A stretch of 49,443 bases of DNA, taken from the NCBI GenBank assembly GCA_049999765.1, contig JBNGIQ010006013.1:1-49443 (forward strand), in the 5' to 3' direction. Every line of letters begins with the position of its first letter. Positions within the stretch are counted from its first letter, which is position 1. Shown piece after piece: positions 33,104 to 47,960 of this stretch. The notes under the pieces were generated by a model that was given only the letters and a program-made list of their open reading frames with translations, was not told where the DNA came from and did no database searches. Source of the DNA: Phaeoceros laevis. Lineage: Eukaryota > Anthocerotophyta > Anthocerotopsida > Notothyladales. A program made the translations under genes and the position numbers.

Positions 33104-33166
33104 CCGCGTGGCACTCATGACACGTAAGGTACAAGTTTCCGCGTGGCACTCATGACACGTAAGGTA
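33104..33166. repeat. 28-bp direct repeat, 35-bp period
   Basis: The string CCGCGTGGCACTCATGACAC plus ACGTAAGGTA-type continuation occurs exactly at 33104-33131 and again at 33139-33166, separated by 7 bp. No gene is associated with it. Confidence 0.85.
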
Positions 33167-35044
33167 ACCAAGGAGCCGCTAGCCCTAACCAGGCTCGTGC
33201 GAGGCGCGGGGAAGTCCCGGAAAAGTGCGCTCCTGAAAAGACGGACCGCATAAGGCGGGCCAAATTTTGGGCCAAAGTTCTTCCGCGACGAAAAAAAGTG
33301 GCGATACTAGAGTTTCGCCATACTGGCCGGATGGTATGCTATGGATATTTCTAATTGCTCCTTGAGTAGTCGTTTCCTAGAGCCTTTCCCAGAGAGTCGA
33401 CTACTAGTACTCTACACTAGACTACCAGTCCTGAAGTGTCAACCACCATGAACTTGCGTGAGAAAGAAGGGAGCGCGTTCTTAAAAAAATGCTGTTGTCC
33501 TAGGAAGCGGAGCGAGGCTAGGCATCGAAAGTGCAGCCCTAGTAATTGCTGGCGAGACTGTACGGAGTGTATGCTTTGCTCAAGGCATGTGCAAGTAGCC
33601 CCGCAGGCACAGTAGGTGAAGGGGCCCTGCATAACTCCTATTTCATCAACTGATGGAACAAGCAAAGATTACTGTGGTTGTCGGCCGCATCTTGGACATT
33701 GTCGAAAATGATCGCGCCCAGGATGTTTGACATACTTCGGAGAAAAATGTGGTTACATGGAATGCTAGGATTGCAGGTTTACTTACCGGCATCGGGTGAT
33801 GAGTGAGGAGGCATTTAACCCGTAACGAGGAATCTTGAAGGCACCACTCCGATTCTGCGGTGCTCAAATGTAGGCCTGCAGGCGCCCGCAACTCGCAGAT
33901 CCGCTGTTGTGAAAGCAGCTCCATGCACAGGTTAATGAACGATGACTTTCAAGGTAATATAAGGATGATGTCGCCAGCTGAAGGTTATGTATGCGCGGTG
34001 TGGAAGTGTGTGAAATAAAGAGCAAGTGGTGTTTGGTTCAATACCTACCCTGAGGCATTTTGGGGACGTATGTGGTGCGCTGGTTGCACCATGCATATGG
34101 TCAGGCAATTGCATGGAGATAGTGCACAGTTGATGCTACCAAAGCTTGCTTGAGAGGATGAGGAGAAATTAAGGGCATGCAGAGAGATGCCACTACGTTG
34201 ATTCCTTGGACTGCTGATAGTAAGCACTGAGAAGTCCTTTGTATGCAGTCGTATGAGCCTGGTGGACACTGGCAGAATTGTCCCTTTCAGGCCATATATG
34301 AGCAGAGATTATGGCACGAGTCCAACCCTTGAACACAACGGATGCTTGGAGAACCTCCAGCTGGGGCGTGCAGGCTATGCAGACGAGGTCCTACTAGGTT
34401 AAGCGACAAGCATCAACAGAATGAGCCACACAGCAGCCTTTAGTAGAGTGACGTTGTTGAACTTGGACACAGGCTTTCGAGTTTGCAAAGGGGTCTGGCT
34501 GAGAAGAATTTTGTATGCTACATTTGGATTCTAACCAAATGGAGGAGCCAATGCTCAGCTAAGCCAAACAAGGGACTCAACAACCGGCAAGGGACGGTAA
34601 CAGCTCGTGACCATTGACTTGGGGGCCCGGTCGGTCAGTCCACTGAATGAGGTTGTAGATCACCGACGTGTGTCACGCACAGCCTGCAGCCGTGTGTATG
34701 AGGAAGTTATCGGGATCGGGGTGTTATTGAGCAAGCAACTCGGATGGACATGCCCCGCGCGGGAATGCGACCGGCCGTCTACCAGACGAAGCAGGTCTTA
34801 CAGATCTGCCAGCCGTTCTCCCCACGGTGTACGAGCTTGAATCTCGGGAGCTGACGGCTTGAGAGACCAACACCTAGGCCTGATTTCAAATTTGTTTGAT
34901 CTTCCGCAAGGACGAATCTCAGGAGCGGAATGAGCTGAATTTTGTTTGCTGGGGGGTGGAATTGAGATTATTGACGCTTCGGGAAATGGAAATTTGAACT
35001 GCCTGGAAGGTGAATTGTGAAGGAGAGACAGGAGATAGTCGGCG

Positions 35045-38000
35045 ATGGCTCAGGCCAGAGTGAGGCAGTCGCACCACGCCGTTCAGACGGTGTGCCAGAA
35101 GAGCTCAGTGCTAAATGCCAGGCTGCCACAAGTCCGAGCATATGGGCTCACCCCTGTTTTTGTACTGTCTCCCGCCTCTCTTTCCAGTTCGTGTGACCTG
35201 GATAGGAGGTCTTCCAGAAATGTAATGCTTCTTTCTGACCTAAGGCATTGATTGCTCGGATAAAGATTGTTGTTGTACATTTTTAAGCCTTCACCTCCTT
35301 GTGCGACGCTGCAATGCCAAGTTAAAAGTTTGCGCGGATCTCAGCTCATGTAGAACTTCTCTGGCTCAGTTTCGCAGTTCGAAGTTCTGTCTCATGTTTC
35401 AGCAAATGCTTTGACGGTGACTGAGCCCTCTCTTTTGCAGGTTTTATCAGGTGTCAAGGAAACTCTACGGTACACGATGCGATTGGGCAGTCCCTTTCCT
35501 GGATCGCCTGTACAAGCCAACCGTGTTGACTGCAACTCACCTGGCTTTGGTGGAACATCTCTGGCACGAAGATTCAGAGGCACATTGCCAGCACCAGCAG
35601 CAGTGGACGAAACAAAGACAAGCGCTGAGGCATCAGACGCGGCAGGTGTACAAGAAGAACAAAGCAAGACTGTGGAGCCAATAAATGGGGCGGCTGCAGA
35701 GGAAGAGTATCCGTCAGGGGAGTTGGAGTACAGGAAAGTGGAGGGACTTGACAGTTTTCTGGTCCAGCTGAAGATGCTTGTAGCATGGCCTTGGAAAAGA
35801 GTCAAGAAAGGCAGCGTGCTCAAGATGAAACTGTCAGGCGAGGTATGTGGGTTTAAACCTGGGGAACCTTGTAGTGTATGATTGTCGTCTGAAGTCTTAC
35901 TGGAAGCACACCTTCTTAACCCATGGCTTTCCCATACCTTTTCCCAAGGTTCTGCAAGTGGTGTCGTGGACTAGAGTGACTACTTCCAACTGCCTTGTCT
36001 TTCCATAGCAGAGTAGCTTAGCTACGTTCTGCTGAAACAGATGGCAGAGCAATTTCAAGGACGGTTTGCACGATCGGTCTCACTACCTCAAGTTTGTCAA
36101 AATTTGATAAAAGCAGCACATGATCCCCGCATTGCAGGAGTGTATCTGCAAATTCAACCACTTCAATGTGGATGGGGTAAAATTGATGAGATTCGGAGGC
36201 ACCTAGAGTTCTTCAAAAAATCAGGTAGGAGCACTCTCCAGGTTTGACGATGCTCAGTAGAGCTGTCGGCACTTGAGTGGCACTGTTGATTTCGTTAAAC
36301 CCAGTCAGACGAAACTGTGCCATAAAACTGAAGTCTTTTTGTTCGTTTTTTCTTATCTCCAGGGAAATTTCTGGTGGGATACTTGGCTGTCAGCGGGGAA
36401 AAGGAGTATTACTTGGCCTGTGCATGTAACGAGCTTTATGCACCACCAGGGGCATACATCTCATTACTGGGCCTCAAAGTGCAAGCAAACTTCGTGGGAG
36501 GTCTCTAAAACAACTCTCTATCCTGTGCCTAATGCTAAGAGACTGCTAGTCTGGCTTCAAATTCTTCGACAAAGTCCTAGCCTCTGGTGGCGTTTCTCGT
36601 GTTGCTCAAAATTCAATGTGTGCGCAGGGGTTCTAGAAAAAGTGGGTATTGAACCACAGTTTGAGCGAATAGGGAAGTACAAAAGCTTTGGGGATACCAT
36701 ATCTAGGAAGGACATGTCAGAGGCTAACCGAGAAATGTTGACAGCCTTACTTGATGACATCCATGAGAACTGGTTGGAGAAAGTTGCATCCTCCAACGGT
36801 AACTATTACTCAATAGGCGTGTCTTTTGACTCGACTGAATGCTAGACACCTGTAAATTCATACATGCACGACTCTATCTCATTCTCCTGTTCTGCAACAG
36901 GAAAGTCAGAAGAGGACGTTTTGCAACTTTTGGACGCTGGTATTTTTGAGATCGAAAAGTTGAAAGAGGCAGGTTGGATATCTGACATCAAGTATGAAGA
37001 TGAGGTAAAAGTCCCAGGAGTTTGGTGCGTCTTCTTTTTTTTCTGTCTTCCTCTGTATGATTGAGGAGAATATGTACCCCTTTTGCAGGTGGAAACCATG
37101 TTGAAGGAAAGGATAGGTGCTCGTGCCGATAAACCGCTTCCGACAGTTGATTACAAGTACAGTTTCTTTGCTTCTTTACGTTCTCTCAGTATTGAAGTAC
37201 ATTTACCAGGAGTTTCGAAGTCATGGTGGCAACACATTGCATGTTCAGGAAGTACTCCAGAGTATCAGAATCGACTGTGGGCCTCTCTGGAGGTAAAGAT
37301 CGAATAGCAGTTCTAAGGGCTGTTGGAGGTATCAGCCGTACTCGGGCTGGTGGGATAAGTACTTCTAACGCGGGAATTTACAGCGATGAGTTTATAGAGA
37401 AAATTCGTCAAGTACGAGGTTGCCGCTTCCCCTTTCCCTCTTCTTCATGTCTGTTGTGGAATTGCTTTTTGAGGTGCTGCATGATCCAAGAGATGAGAAG
37501 TTGATGATATGGCTCCTTGTTTCCATTCACTGAGAGCTGTTGTTTGCTGTATGTTGTTTCAGAGTCAAAAGATTACAAGGCTGTGGTGTTGCGACTTGAT
37601 AGCCCTGGTGGTGATGCGCTGGCGTCTGACTTGTAAGTTCAACAGTGTTTTCCTTCTTCTCGACAAGTTGACAGCAGCTCTCGATTCTCACGCGCCTTCT
37701 TGTGCTAATAGAATGTGGAGGGAGCTTAAGTTACTCGCCGAAAAGAAACCACTCGTGGCTTCAATGGCTGACGTTGCAGCAAGTGGAGGGTATTATATGG
37801 CCATGGCAGCAGGCGTTATTGTAGCTGAAAATTTAACACTCACTGGCTCAATCGGTGTTGTAACAGGTGAGTACATATTTTTTGGAATGGGACACCTGTT
37901 TTACCCAGAACCTCTTGTGGTGTTCTGATGTTGCCGTGTAACCATGTGCACCAGGAAAATTTAACCTGAAAGAGCTGTATGAGAGAGTGGGTTATACAAA

Positions 38001-38982
38001 AGAGACCATTTCAAGGGGAAAGTTTGCAGAGCTCGATGCTGACCAGCGCCCCTTCAAGTAAGTTCTCCCCAGTATCTGGCCTTTGTAAAGAAAAAGGCTT
38101 CGACTTTTTGGGGTCTGATCGACAGTTCTTGAGGTGTTTACACATATCGTGGTATGCAACGATGCCAGACCTGATGAGTATGATTACTTCAAGCGCTCGG
38201 CAATGAATGCATACAAGTCATTTCGGGATAAAGCAGCACTTTCTAGGTCCATGGAGGTACGGTTAGCATCTTTCCTTCTGCTGCTGCAGCTGGCTTGGCT
38301 CCTCATACACTGCAACGAGAAACAGTATGTGTTGTGGAGGTGACAACATAGTTCATTTCCGCGGTTGCAGGTTGACAAGATGGAGAACGTTGCTCAAGGG
38401 CGTGTGTGGACAGGCAAGGCTGCTTCCACCAGGGGTCTAGTTGACACCATTGGTGGCTTCACAAAAGCCGTTGCTATCGCAAAGAAGAAAGCTGGCATTC
38501 CTGAATCCACCAAGGTAACTTCCTCCTTCAAAGAACCAACAGTAGTGAAAGCCAGATATTGAACTGTACTGAAGCACAGGGCATCGTGCAGTTTGGCAGC
38601 TTCGGAGAACCATTCATGCACAGCACAGCACTGCTGTACCTGCGGGCGTTTGGTCTTACTGTGGGGTGTGCGTGTTCCTGTGCAGGTCACTTTGGTGGAG
38701 CTATCACGTGTGCGGTCATCTCCTTTGCAGCTCATTCGAGGAGGGGCCTTGATGCTTTCTGTGCTTTTTGACATTGCTGGCAGCACCGAAAGTCGTCTGG
38801 ACCTTCTCATCGCTCTGCTGCGTGGCACTCTTTCGCTAGGCGAGACGTATAGCCTACCATCTCAGGAAGTTCAAGCCCGTATGGACAATATCACAATGGA
38901 CGGCATTGGGAAGACCGACAGCCTGTTAGACGGGAAAGTTGTGTCTTTAGTAAAGCAATGGGCTGAAGAGCTCCGAGATTAG
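35045..38982 (+). CDS. SPPA: Plastid SppA-type signal peptide peptidase (protease IV)
   Basis: SppA is a serine/lysine-dyad protease; the plant form is thylakoid-associated and light-induced. Exons are 35045-35221, 35441-35842, 36041-36224, 36363-36500, 36628-36798, 36901-37004, 37089-37156, 37249-37418, 37563-37632, 37712-37866, 37955-38057, 38169-38256, 38371-38514 and 38686-38982. All are in phase, giving 756 aa. Two S49 peptidase domains follow a Ser/Arg-rich leader that fits a transit peptide. The general-base lysine is K319 in IGKYKSFGD and the nucleophile is S519 in ADVAASGGYYMAMA, exactly 200 residues apart as in E. coli SppA (K209/S409). LRLDSPGGDA and GSIGVVTGKFN are further family motifs. 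The first exon is the least certain part, because transit peptides are not conserved. Confidence 0.93.
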
Positions 38983-39788
38983 AGAGAGAAGAGGTAGCCT
39001 GTTCCCCTCAGAAGCGCCTCAGAAGCTACTAGCTGGTAGCTTTCAAGGTTGGAGACACTTTGCCGTATCCGCTTGAGATAGTTGTCACGGACAGCAATGC
39101 AGTTCGTCCCTCTCATGGCGATATGTAGAGAAGGTTCACGTTCGCAGATCTGCTTTTGTAAACAGGTGTTAGCCGAAACAGCGATCGTATGGGCATGGTA
39201 ATGCGTACAGTGTGCAAGGCAGAAGAAGCCTCCAGCAGCACGGCACTGCAATGCAACGGCGGTATGAAGCAGCAAACAGGAACTCGTCGGACGCCACAAC
39301 TCAGACACGTAGTTTAGGCAATTTTACTTTTATTAAGAACAGACATGGAAAACCTTCCATTGTGTCAGAGAGTCAAGTCCTCTACTCATAGGATAGTGGT
39401 TATCTCCCATGGAATGATCCTCAGGGGAGTAAAACAAGCATCTCCCCCGCAGGCAACAAACAGGAGTTGTGAAAAAAAATTGTAGGCAGCCATGTGATTG
39501 CCTCCTAAGTTCGGCTACGATTCCGCGCTATACATAGTCGGTGCATAGCTCAACCCTGTCTCATGTTTTTTACATGTACTACTAGTAGGAAGTTGAGAGA
39601 GCTTCCGTCATCAGCTTCAGCTTCAGAAACCAGCACTCGATCTACCCGATTAAGCACCAGGACTCCCTGCTACATATCTCACATCTAATCGCCTTCGTCA
39701 GTGGTGGACCTAAAGCTTTACATTGTTATGCACACAAAAGTTATAACCAGACGAGGCTGACATCTCCAATCCTGGTAGGCGCCTATGG
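38983..39788. other. Convergent 3' region, SppA / FLZ gene
   Basis: The two genes end toward each other here. No extra gene is seen. AT-rich signals around 39320-39345 could belong to polyadenylation, but this is not certain. Confidence 0.45.
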
Positions 39789-40787
39789 CTAGGCCGCTGC
39801 AGCTGTGCCTGCTGCAACAGCCATGACTCTGTTCCGCTGGCTGATGTTGTGCCGGGCCGGGGTGATTGCACCCGATGATAACGCTGCCGCTGAACACTTG
39901 TCCAGCCTCTCGTCCTGGACGATCTGGTAATGCCTGCACTCCACACTGCAGAAGGCCTTGTCTCCCCTGTACATGTAAATATCGCGGTCCTCCCCGAACC
40001 TCCTCTTGCAGAAGTAGCAGGCATCCAGAAACTGAAGCGCGGTGAAACCCGATGAGTCGCCCGTTGCGCTCCTGGAGACCGGGGTCGATGACAGCGATGT
40101 GAACAGCTTGCTTCCCTCCTCCAAAATTGACTCGGTGGACTGAGCCCATGCAAGAAGCGAGGCCCCGGTCCCCGCCTGTCCTCCACCACCTTGCGCCACA
40201 GTCCCCTGCCCTGCGGGAGCCATGATGCCAATGTAGCTCTCCCGAGGGCTCCTGGGAGGGGCCTGAAGCTTGACCGCCACATTCTCAAAACCGAGCTGCT
40301 GCTTCAGCCCCGAAACGGGGATGGGGTAGCTGGCCTTGGGAGCCGGAGGCGGAGCGAACAGAGGCTGGTACACTGCCTGCTGCTGATATTGGCCGACGCA
40401 GTCCATCTGGATTCCCTTCATTTCACCAGCACCGTCGTCCTTCTCCATGGCAGCCACAATCCCGAGCCCGATGCCCGGGGCGTTCTCCTTCTTCCAGCAG
40501 GGCCGGGGGAAGAGGTCACACAGGCCGGAGCGGTGAGGCCCGCACGGTCTCTGGCAGGCACCAGGAGACACAGCTTTCTTTTCCACAATTTCGGCCTCGG
40601 CAAACGATGTGGGAGCAGCGAAGCCTATGACCTGCCGGTGAGCGCAGAGCACCGGCCCCTTCCCTTGCTTGTGCTTCTCTACCGGATGTTGCTCGGGGAG
40701 GGGTGAGCATTGGTTACCAATTGCCTCAAAATTGAGGAGAGACTGACTGGTGGTCCGCTGCAGGGGGCGAGGGCGTTTGCCAGGCAT
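39789..40787 (-). CDS. FLZ-type zinc-finger protein (DUF581, SnRK1 adaptor family)
   Basis: FLZ proteins bind SnRK1 kinase and act as adaptors in plant energy and stress signalling; the family is plant-specific. The intronless frame gives 332 aa and starts MPGKRPRPLQRTTS. The FLZ domain lies at about residues 247-293: FLDACYFCKRRFGEDRDIYM followed by RGDKAFCSVECRHYQ, with the C-x2-C pair and the FCSxECR box intact. The N-terminal two-thirds are low-complexity, rich in Pro, Gln and Gly. Short conserved-looking segments such as SYIGIMA occur, but I cannot assign them. The tail is Ala-rich. A long GC-rich stretch upstream probably contains its leader. Confidence 0.93.
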   Translation of the reverse strand: MPGKRPRPLQRTTSQSLLNFEAIGNQCSPLPEQHPVEKHKQGKGPVLCAHRQVIGFAAPTSFAEAEIVEKKAVSPGACQRPCGPHRSGLCDLFPRPCWKKENAPGIGLGIVAAMEKDDGAGEMKGIQMDCVGQYQQQAVYQPLFAPPPAPKASYPIPVSGLKQQLGFENVAVKLQAPPRSPRESYIGIMAPAGQGTVAQGGGGQAGTGASLLAWAQSTESILEEGSKLFTSLSSTPVSRSATGDSSGFTALQFLDACYFCKRRFGEDRDIYMYRGDKAFCSVECRHYQIVQDERLDKCSAAALSSGAITPARHNISQRNRVMAVAAGTAAAA

Positions 40788-41690
40788 CCTCGTCCGCTGC
40801 TGACCTCCTCCTCTACTGTTGTTAAGAAATGTGTTACAAAATGTGATTGGCGGAGTGGCAAATTAGCTCTCTTCTACACTTCAGTTACAGCCATCCCTCC
40901 GAGTCAGTAGCGCCTTCTTCTCCTCCTTTGCAGAAGAGAGACGAAGAAGACGACTCGCTCCTCAAAAGCTTTCCCTTAACCGCTCGGAAGAACTTCTGCC
41001 GGCGAGATGAGTGCGGAGTTGTTAGAACGTCAGCAAAGAATGCTATCACCGACCTGGAAATGGTTAATGAGATCGGACCAGCTCCTGGAGCGGGCGCAGC
41101 ACAGCAGCAAAGGCAAAGCAGCGGGCAGCAGCAATTGACAGCACCGCCACGCACAATGCCTAGCACGGCAGCAGGCCAGGAGCAAGCTCTCACTCACAAT
41201 CCTCTCCTCTCCCACATTCCCTCCCTTCCCCCTTCCTACGCTCAAGCTCGATCCCCAGGCTCCCGATCACCCCCGCAGAGCCGAATGCAGGCTGCACAAT
41301 CCCCAGGCCGCACCGGGAAATCAAGAAGCTTCGCCCAGGGCTCTGGCATGCAAGAGGCAGCAGCACAGAGCAGGCAGGGAACACGAGACCAGCAGCAGCA
41401 GCGACGCGATCGGGATGCCGCAGCAGGCCAAACCTACACAAGACACACACACACAGCGAGGCCGCAGGGCGCGGCAGCCGCGGCGGAGTCGGTAGGGGAC
41501 GGCAGCAGAAGAGGAAGGCACAGCACGCGCACGCGGGTGAGGTCGCAGCCGAGCAGAAGGCAGGTGGGAGCAGCAGAGGAGGCCGAGGCGGGAGAGCAGC
41601 GAGCGAGCGGAGCGGAGGGGAGAGAGCTCCGGAGGTGGAGAGGAGGAGAAAAGGGAAGGCTCTGGGCTGGGGCCGATACTATGTAGGGGC
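40788..41690 (-). promoter_or_regulatory. GC-rich leader/promoter region of the FLZ gene
   Basis: The sequence is GC-rich with many GCTG/CAGC triplet runs, purine/pyrimidine asymmetry and CT-rich tracts when read in the FLZ direction, typical of a long 5' UTR. An opposite-strand frame of 279 codons (40847-41686) is Gln/Arg/Ala-rich and looks compositional rather than coding. Minus-strand ATGs in the region could start upstream ORFs. The assignment to the FLZ leader is inference. Confidence 0.45.
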
Positions 41691-41789
41691 CTGTCAGAGC
41701 CTAAAAAAGCAAGCGGCCTACGCAAGGCCCAGATGGCCTCGGCAGCTACAGACCCACGCCGGAAGGCGTGCCAGCGAAACCCGGACGGC

Positions 41790-41818
41790 CCGGGTTGCGC
41801 CCGAGCGGCGCAACCCGG
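41790..41818. repeat. GC-rich hairpin, 12-bp perfect arms
   Basis: CCGGGTTGCGCC (41790-41801) and its exact complement GGCGCAACCCGG (41807-41818) flank a 5-nt loop. There is no U-tract and this is eukaryotic DNA, so it is not called as a terminator. Confidence 0.8.
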
Positions 41819-43080
41819 TTCCGCCAGGCGCTGGAGCTAGCTTGTTGCCCCTGTTGTTGCCCCACCGGACTCCAGAAGGTCCCACAGGGCACCTTCAGCC
41901 CATTTTTTAAGCAACGTAAAGATCCTGTACTTTTGGTTTGAAGCGCACTGGGCCGTTGGTTTTTTTTATTTTTCCGCCTCCCTACCTCAACCCTTGTTGC
42001 TTCCTTCTCTCCTTCTCTCCTTGGACCAGTTTGGCACCGCCAGTTGCTGGACAACCCACTGACTGGCGCCAGGTGAAGGTGAGTCAGTCAAGTCACCGCC
42101 GGGCGGGCACTGATGGACAGATTCTGTCCATTGCGTTACTTTTTTTTTCCGCCTTTGCATTCAACTGGGTGGTCGACGGGGTCTTGATTCGTCGTTGTGG
42201 GGTCGTCTCAGGGGTCCATGTGCACGATCGCGCAAACGTCACGCCTGGGCTGCATCATACGTATATAACGTTTCTCTATCATTGCCATCAAACTGGAGAT
42301 ACCCCCAATTGCCCATGTCATGCCAAAAAAAATTCTGCCCTGCCCTGGCCTGTCATGAATCTAACTGATATGGTGCAAGAGGTAACCTGGCAGGGGTTTG
42401 TATGAGATTCAGTAATTTACATGAAGATCTAAGAGAGAGATTCAAGGGTCCTGCCAAGGGGGTATCGAATCCCATCCCAAATGGCTAGTAGGATGAGGGA
42501 AGGTGGTGGAGGAGATCCCTAAGCTCCCAAGTTTTGGAGCTTAGCAAATGCCACCCCACTATCTATAGTGTATTGTAATGCGCCCAGGCTATGCTGTCCA
42601 AATGTTGTTGTGTGGTGTTCCTATATTTAGGTTAGCATGGTTTCTGCTTTGACCCCTCATTCCTCCAAGAGGGCACCAACAAGTGGTACGTGGCCCAAGG
42701 CAAGGATACATTCTTGGTAGATAGAGATGTATTGAAGAAATTGAGTAAATATCTTTGAGCTATTTTTTATTTAGAATTCAATCATCAAAAGCATGTTGGA
42801 GAGTGCATTCTCCACTTGTAACTAACCAAAGGTTTATCATCCAACTCTCTCTTGGTTATCCTAACCAGCCTTTTTGATTCTCACATAAGATGTGCAAGAG
42901 TATCCTTCACATGCAGAGACTGTGACATTACAAGGGGTGTCACCCCACTCACCTGCCACCACGATCGGCTTCCAACTAGTACATTGCATAGCATTATCCT
43001 CTCCCCGAATCGATGAGTACTACTCTTGTCTTCGGATAGGCCCTCAAATACACGAGACTACGACGTCCTTCTATCGCACA

Positions 43081-43242
43081 GTCTTCAACTTCCTTCCATG
43101 TCCGGTTTCCCATCACAAGTCTCTAGCAAGAAGACCGTCAAAAGCTTGTGATAAAAAGGGAGTCTTCAACTTCCTCCCATGCCCGGTTTCCCATCACAAG
43201 TCTCTAGCAAGAAGACCGTCAAAAGCTTGTGATAAAAAGGGA
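43081..43242. repeat. 81-bp tandem duplication
   Basis: Copies at 43081-43161 and 43162-43242 are nearly identical, with only two T/C differences seen near the start. The unit length is divisible by three and the duplication stays open in one frame (within 42892-43314), but no protein family is recognised there. Confidence 0.9.
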
Positions 43243-44218
43243 GTGGATAGATTCGTCGTGCAACAGCCATTCATAAGACACTCGCATTTTATGCTGTTTC
43301 TCTTTGATTCTTGAATATCTTCTTACTACTATTGTGTGCTTCACATTTGTGTTGTTTGGCAAATGCAACAATAACAAAAGAGTGTTGTTCCCAACTCATA
43401 CTAGTAGTTGCAATGAAAGCTATGTGGTGCTTACTAGCTTTACTCCCCATAGTGTTGTGGTTGCCCGTGCATTGATGATGGATGACAAGCAAGCACATGG
43501 TGTCTTGCCGTATGCATCTCATCAACCATGTTGCAGCATCAGGTGCACCAGGAGCTGCAGACGACAGTGAGACCTTCAGCAGGGTACACTCGATTATACA
43601 TGTGATGATTTTTAGTTCCAACAAGTGGGCAATTACCGGGCCGGCCAGTCTCATCAGTACCGGCACCCTTCGTCCTGCGAGCGTGACGCGACCCCCCCAA
43701 CCACCACCTCAATCATACACCAAGAACGGGAGAACGGAACGGCCTGGGCGAGCGCGCGCTGGTGGGGGCCTACGGGCATGCAAAGGCGGTGAGGTGTCGA
43801 GCTCGTGACCCGGCCACGTGCCGGCGGTAGCGGATTCTACAAGCGAACGTGGGAGGCGGAACAGTTTTTACTGTGCGCGGGGGGTTGCTTGTCTTACTTC
43901 CCTTCCCCCCTTCCCCCGGGGTTCACTGAACCAGGCTCACCGATCTCGTAACTCATTATTAATCTGGATTTTCTTGAAAAATCAATAACCGAATTTCGGA
44001 TAAGGCGAATAACTAACGAATACTTAGGACACATATCCGTCCATCTATTCTTTTCCGCGGGGATAATGGCGACAGATATTCCCAAGCATCAGCCCATCAG
44101 CCCTATATGCTAATTGCTTGTCACGTGATGGTGAATCCTTGGGGTGTGAGCAGGTTTACGTCTTTTGATAGAAGTTATTATTTGGATGCAAGTTTCCAAG
44201 CAAACCATGATAGTAGCG

Positions 44219-44296
44219 TGTGTGTAGTATTGAACTTTGAACCTATCTCCTACCCTTGTGTGTGCAGTATTGAACTTTGAACCTATCTCCTACCCT
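44219..44296. repeat. 40-bp tandem duplication
   Basis: The unit GTATTGAACTTTGAACCTAT plus CTCCTACCCT occurs twice with a 40-bp period, each preceded by GTGTGTGYA. It lies in gene-free AT-rich DNA. Confidence 0.85.
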
Positions 44297-45104
44297 GTGG
44301 ATCATCCTTGTAATATTCCTACTCAAGAGAAGAGAGGAAGGAAATTGCCCTTCATTGGGTCATAGGGAAGTGGGATGGATGCCCATGGATGGTGTACTCA
44401 CATTTGATGCATTTCCCCTTGTATAAAGGAACTATGATGAGTGTGTTGGTAAATGTGTACATTTTATGGACTTCATGCTCCAATTGTGCACAAATGCCCT
44501 ATATTACATTCATCAATGTTGTGATACATTAACTGCTTTTCCCAATGTAGATACCAGTTGTGTATGGTGTGCTTGAGTTTCCCTAGGCCTATATCATTGT
44601 TGTGGTGCATTGTTTTTGATCTTGTTCAAAGGATGCAATGAATAAGCACAATTCTGTGTATGGAGACACTACTTAAAAAGTACTTAGAGTTGGGTATTTG
44701 AGTGAAGACACTAAACACTTGTGTACATGCACCAATGACAAACAAGTACAAAGAGATGATGACCTCAATACCACAATCCTCATCCTAGGATGACCTAAAT
44801 ACTTGGTTTTCGTAGAATAAGGCTATGACCTATTCCCTAGTCATAGGTTAGATGCACGTCCTCTTCATGTATTTGGGCTAAGGAAATCCATTCATATGAT
44901 TGTTGTACTATCCATAAATATTTTCATTTGAGTAACTAAATCCCTTCATACGAGTGTTGCTCATAGTATTGATTGGCATTTGAAGAGTCCCTTTTTCTTC
45001 TTCTAATTATATTCTTCCTATTAATAGCCTAGATATTAAATTTGGAATTGTTATTACAGCCAAAATTTATATTCTAATTTTAGAATGGCCCAACTAACTC
45101 AAAG

Positions 45105-45300
45105 GGAGAGATTCCTGGTCTAGACTCTAGAGTGTAATAGAAACCCAAAAAAAGAGGTTGAAAGGTCGGGAGGAACAAACTTCATATTTGACTCATCAAA
45201 GATGAGAGATTCCTCCTCTAGACTCTAGTAGAAACCCAAAAAAAAGGTAGAGAGGTAGGGAGGAACAAACTTCAAATTTGACTCAGATTTGACTGATCAA
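45105..45300. repeat. Imperfect tandem repeat, about 99-bp period
   Basis: Two units start with GAGAGATTCCT at 45105 and 45204. Both continue through TCTAGACTCTAG, AGAAACCCAAAAAAA and GGGAGGAACAAACTTCA to a TTTGACTCA-type end, with small indels between them. Confidence 0.8.
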
Positions 45301-45824
45301 ATTTAAGCATTTTATTTCTGACATTTAGGATCAGAAGTGGCATGGTTAGTCGTGACTCCAATCCAAGCAAAACTGTTCCAGACAGCTAGAATTTAGAAGT
45401 GTAGCGATTTTGTTGCTTGCTTAGAACTCGTTTCGAAATGAACGGGAAGGAAGGTGCTCCGCTCTTTCAAACTTCAAACGCAGTGGCAGTGCCAACTGCT
45501 GCCGAATTTGAAGCATGAAAGGCAACTCGCAGTGCTGCCCGAATTGTGCCCGCTCTGGGTGTGCCACATGGCCACCTCCTTGCATGGCTCGACCTGCTTG
45601 CTGCTGCTTGAAGATGGCGAGCTGTGCCCCTTGGTATCCACTAGAACTGCCTTGCGCCGACATGTGCTGGGAATTTTTGTCTCTCTCTGCAGCTGGCTCA
45701 GAGTGCCTCTGGGATGGAGGCTTAGAGTTCAACCTGTGCCTTTCCGTGTTCGAGTGCTGGAAGCAGGAACCTGTGCAGTGGGAGGGAGATTCGGATGCCA
45801 GGTACCGCATAGAAGCGGGAATAA

Positions 45825-47960
<2,136 letters not shown>

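Larger units (their letters stand above)
31375..35044. other. Gene-poor region of 3.7 kb
   Basis: No coding gene is supported on either strand; the open frames are short and unlike known families. The part next to 31374 should hold the ADH promoter, and the last few hundred bases the SppA promoter and leader. Repeats inside it are listed separately: the pair of two-part repeats at 31.8-32.2 kb, a CATC-rich microsatellite and a 28-bp direct repeat. Confidence 0.5.
41691..45824. other. Gene-poor, repeat-bearing region of 4.1 kb
   Basis: No gene is supported. From about 42.4 kb onward the DNA is AT-richer than the gene block and looks like decayed transposon DNA, but I cannot name a family and see no reverse transcriptase, integrase or transposase. 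Repeats inside are listed separately. The segment just before 45825 is the promoter side of the second ADH gene. Confidence 0.45.

Noticed and set aside
40847-41686. A 279-codon plus-strand frame opposite the FLZ leader
   Set aside because: Its residues are almost all Gln, Arg, Ala, Ser and Gly, with no domain, as expected from GC-rich triplet composition. No coding support.
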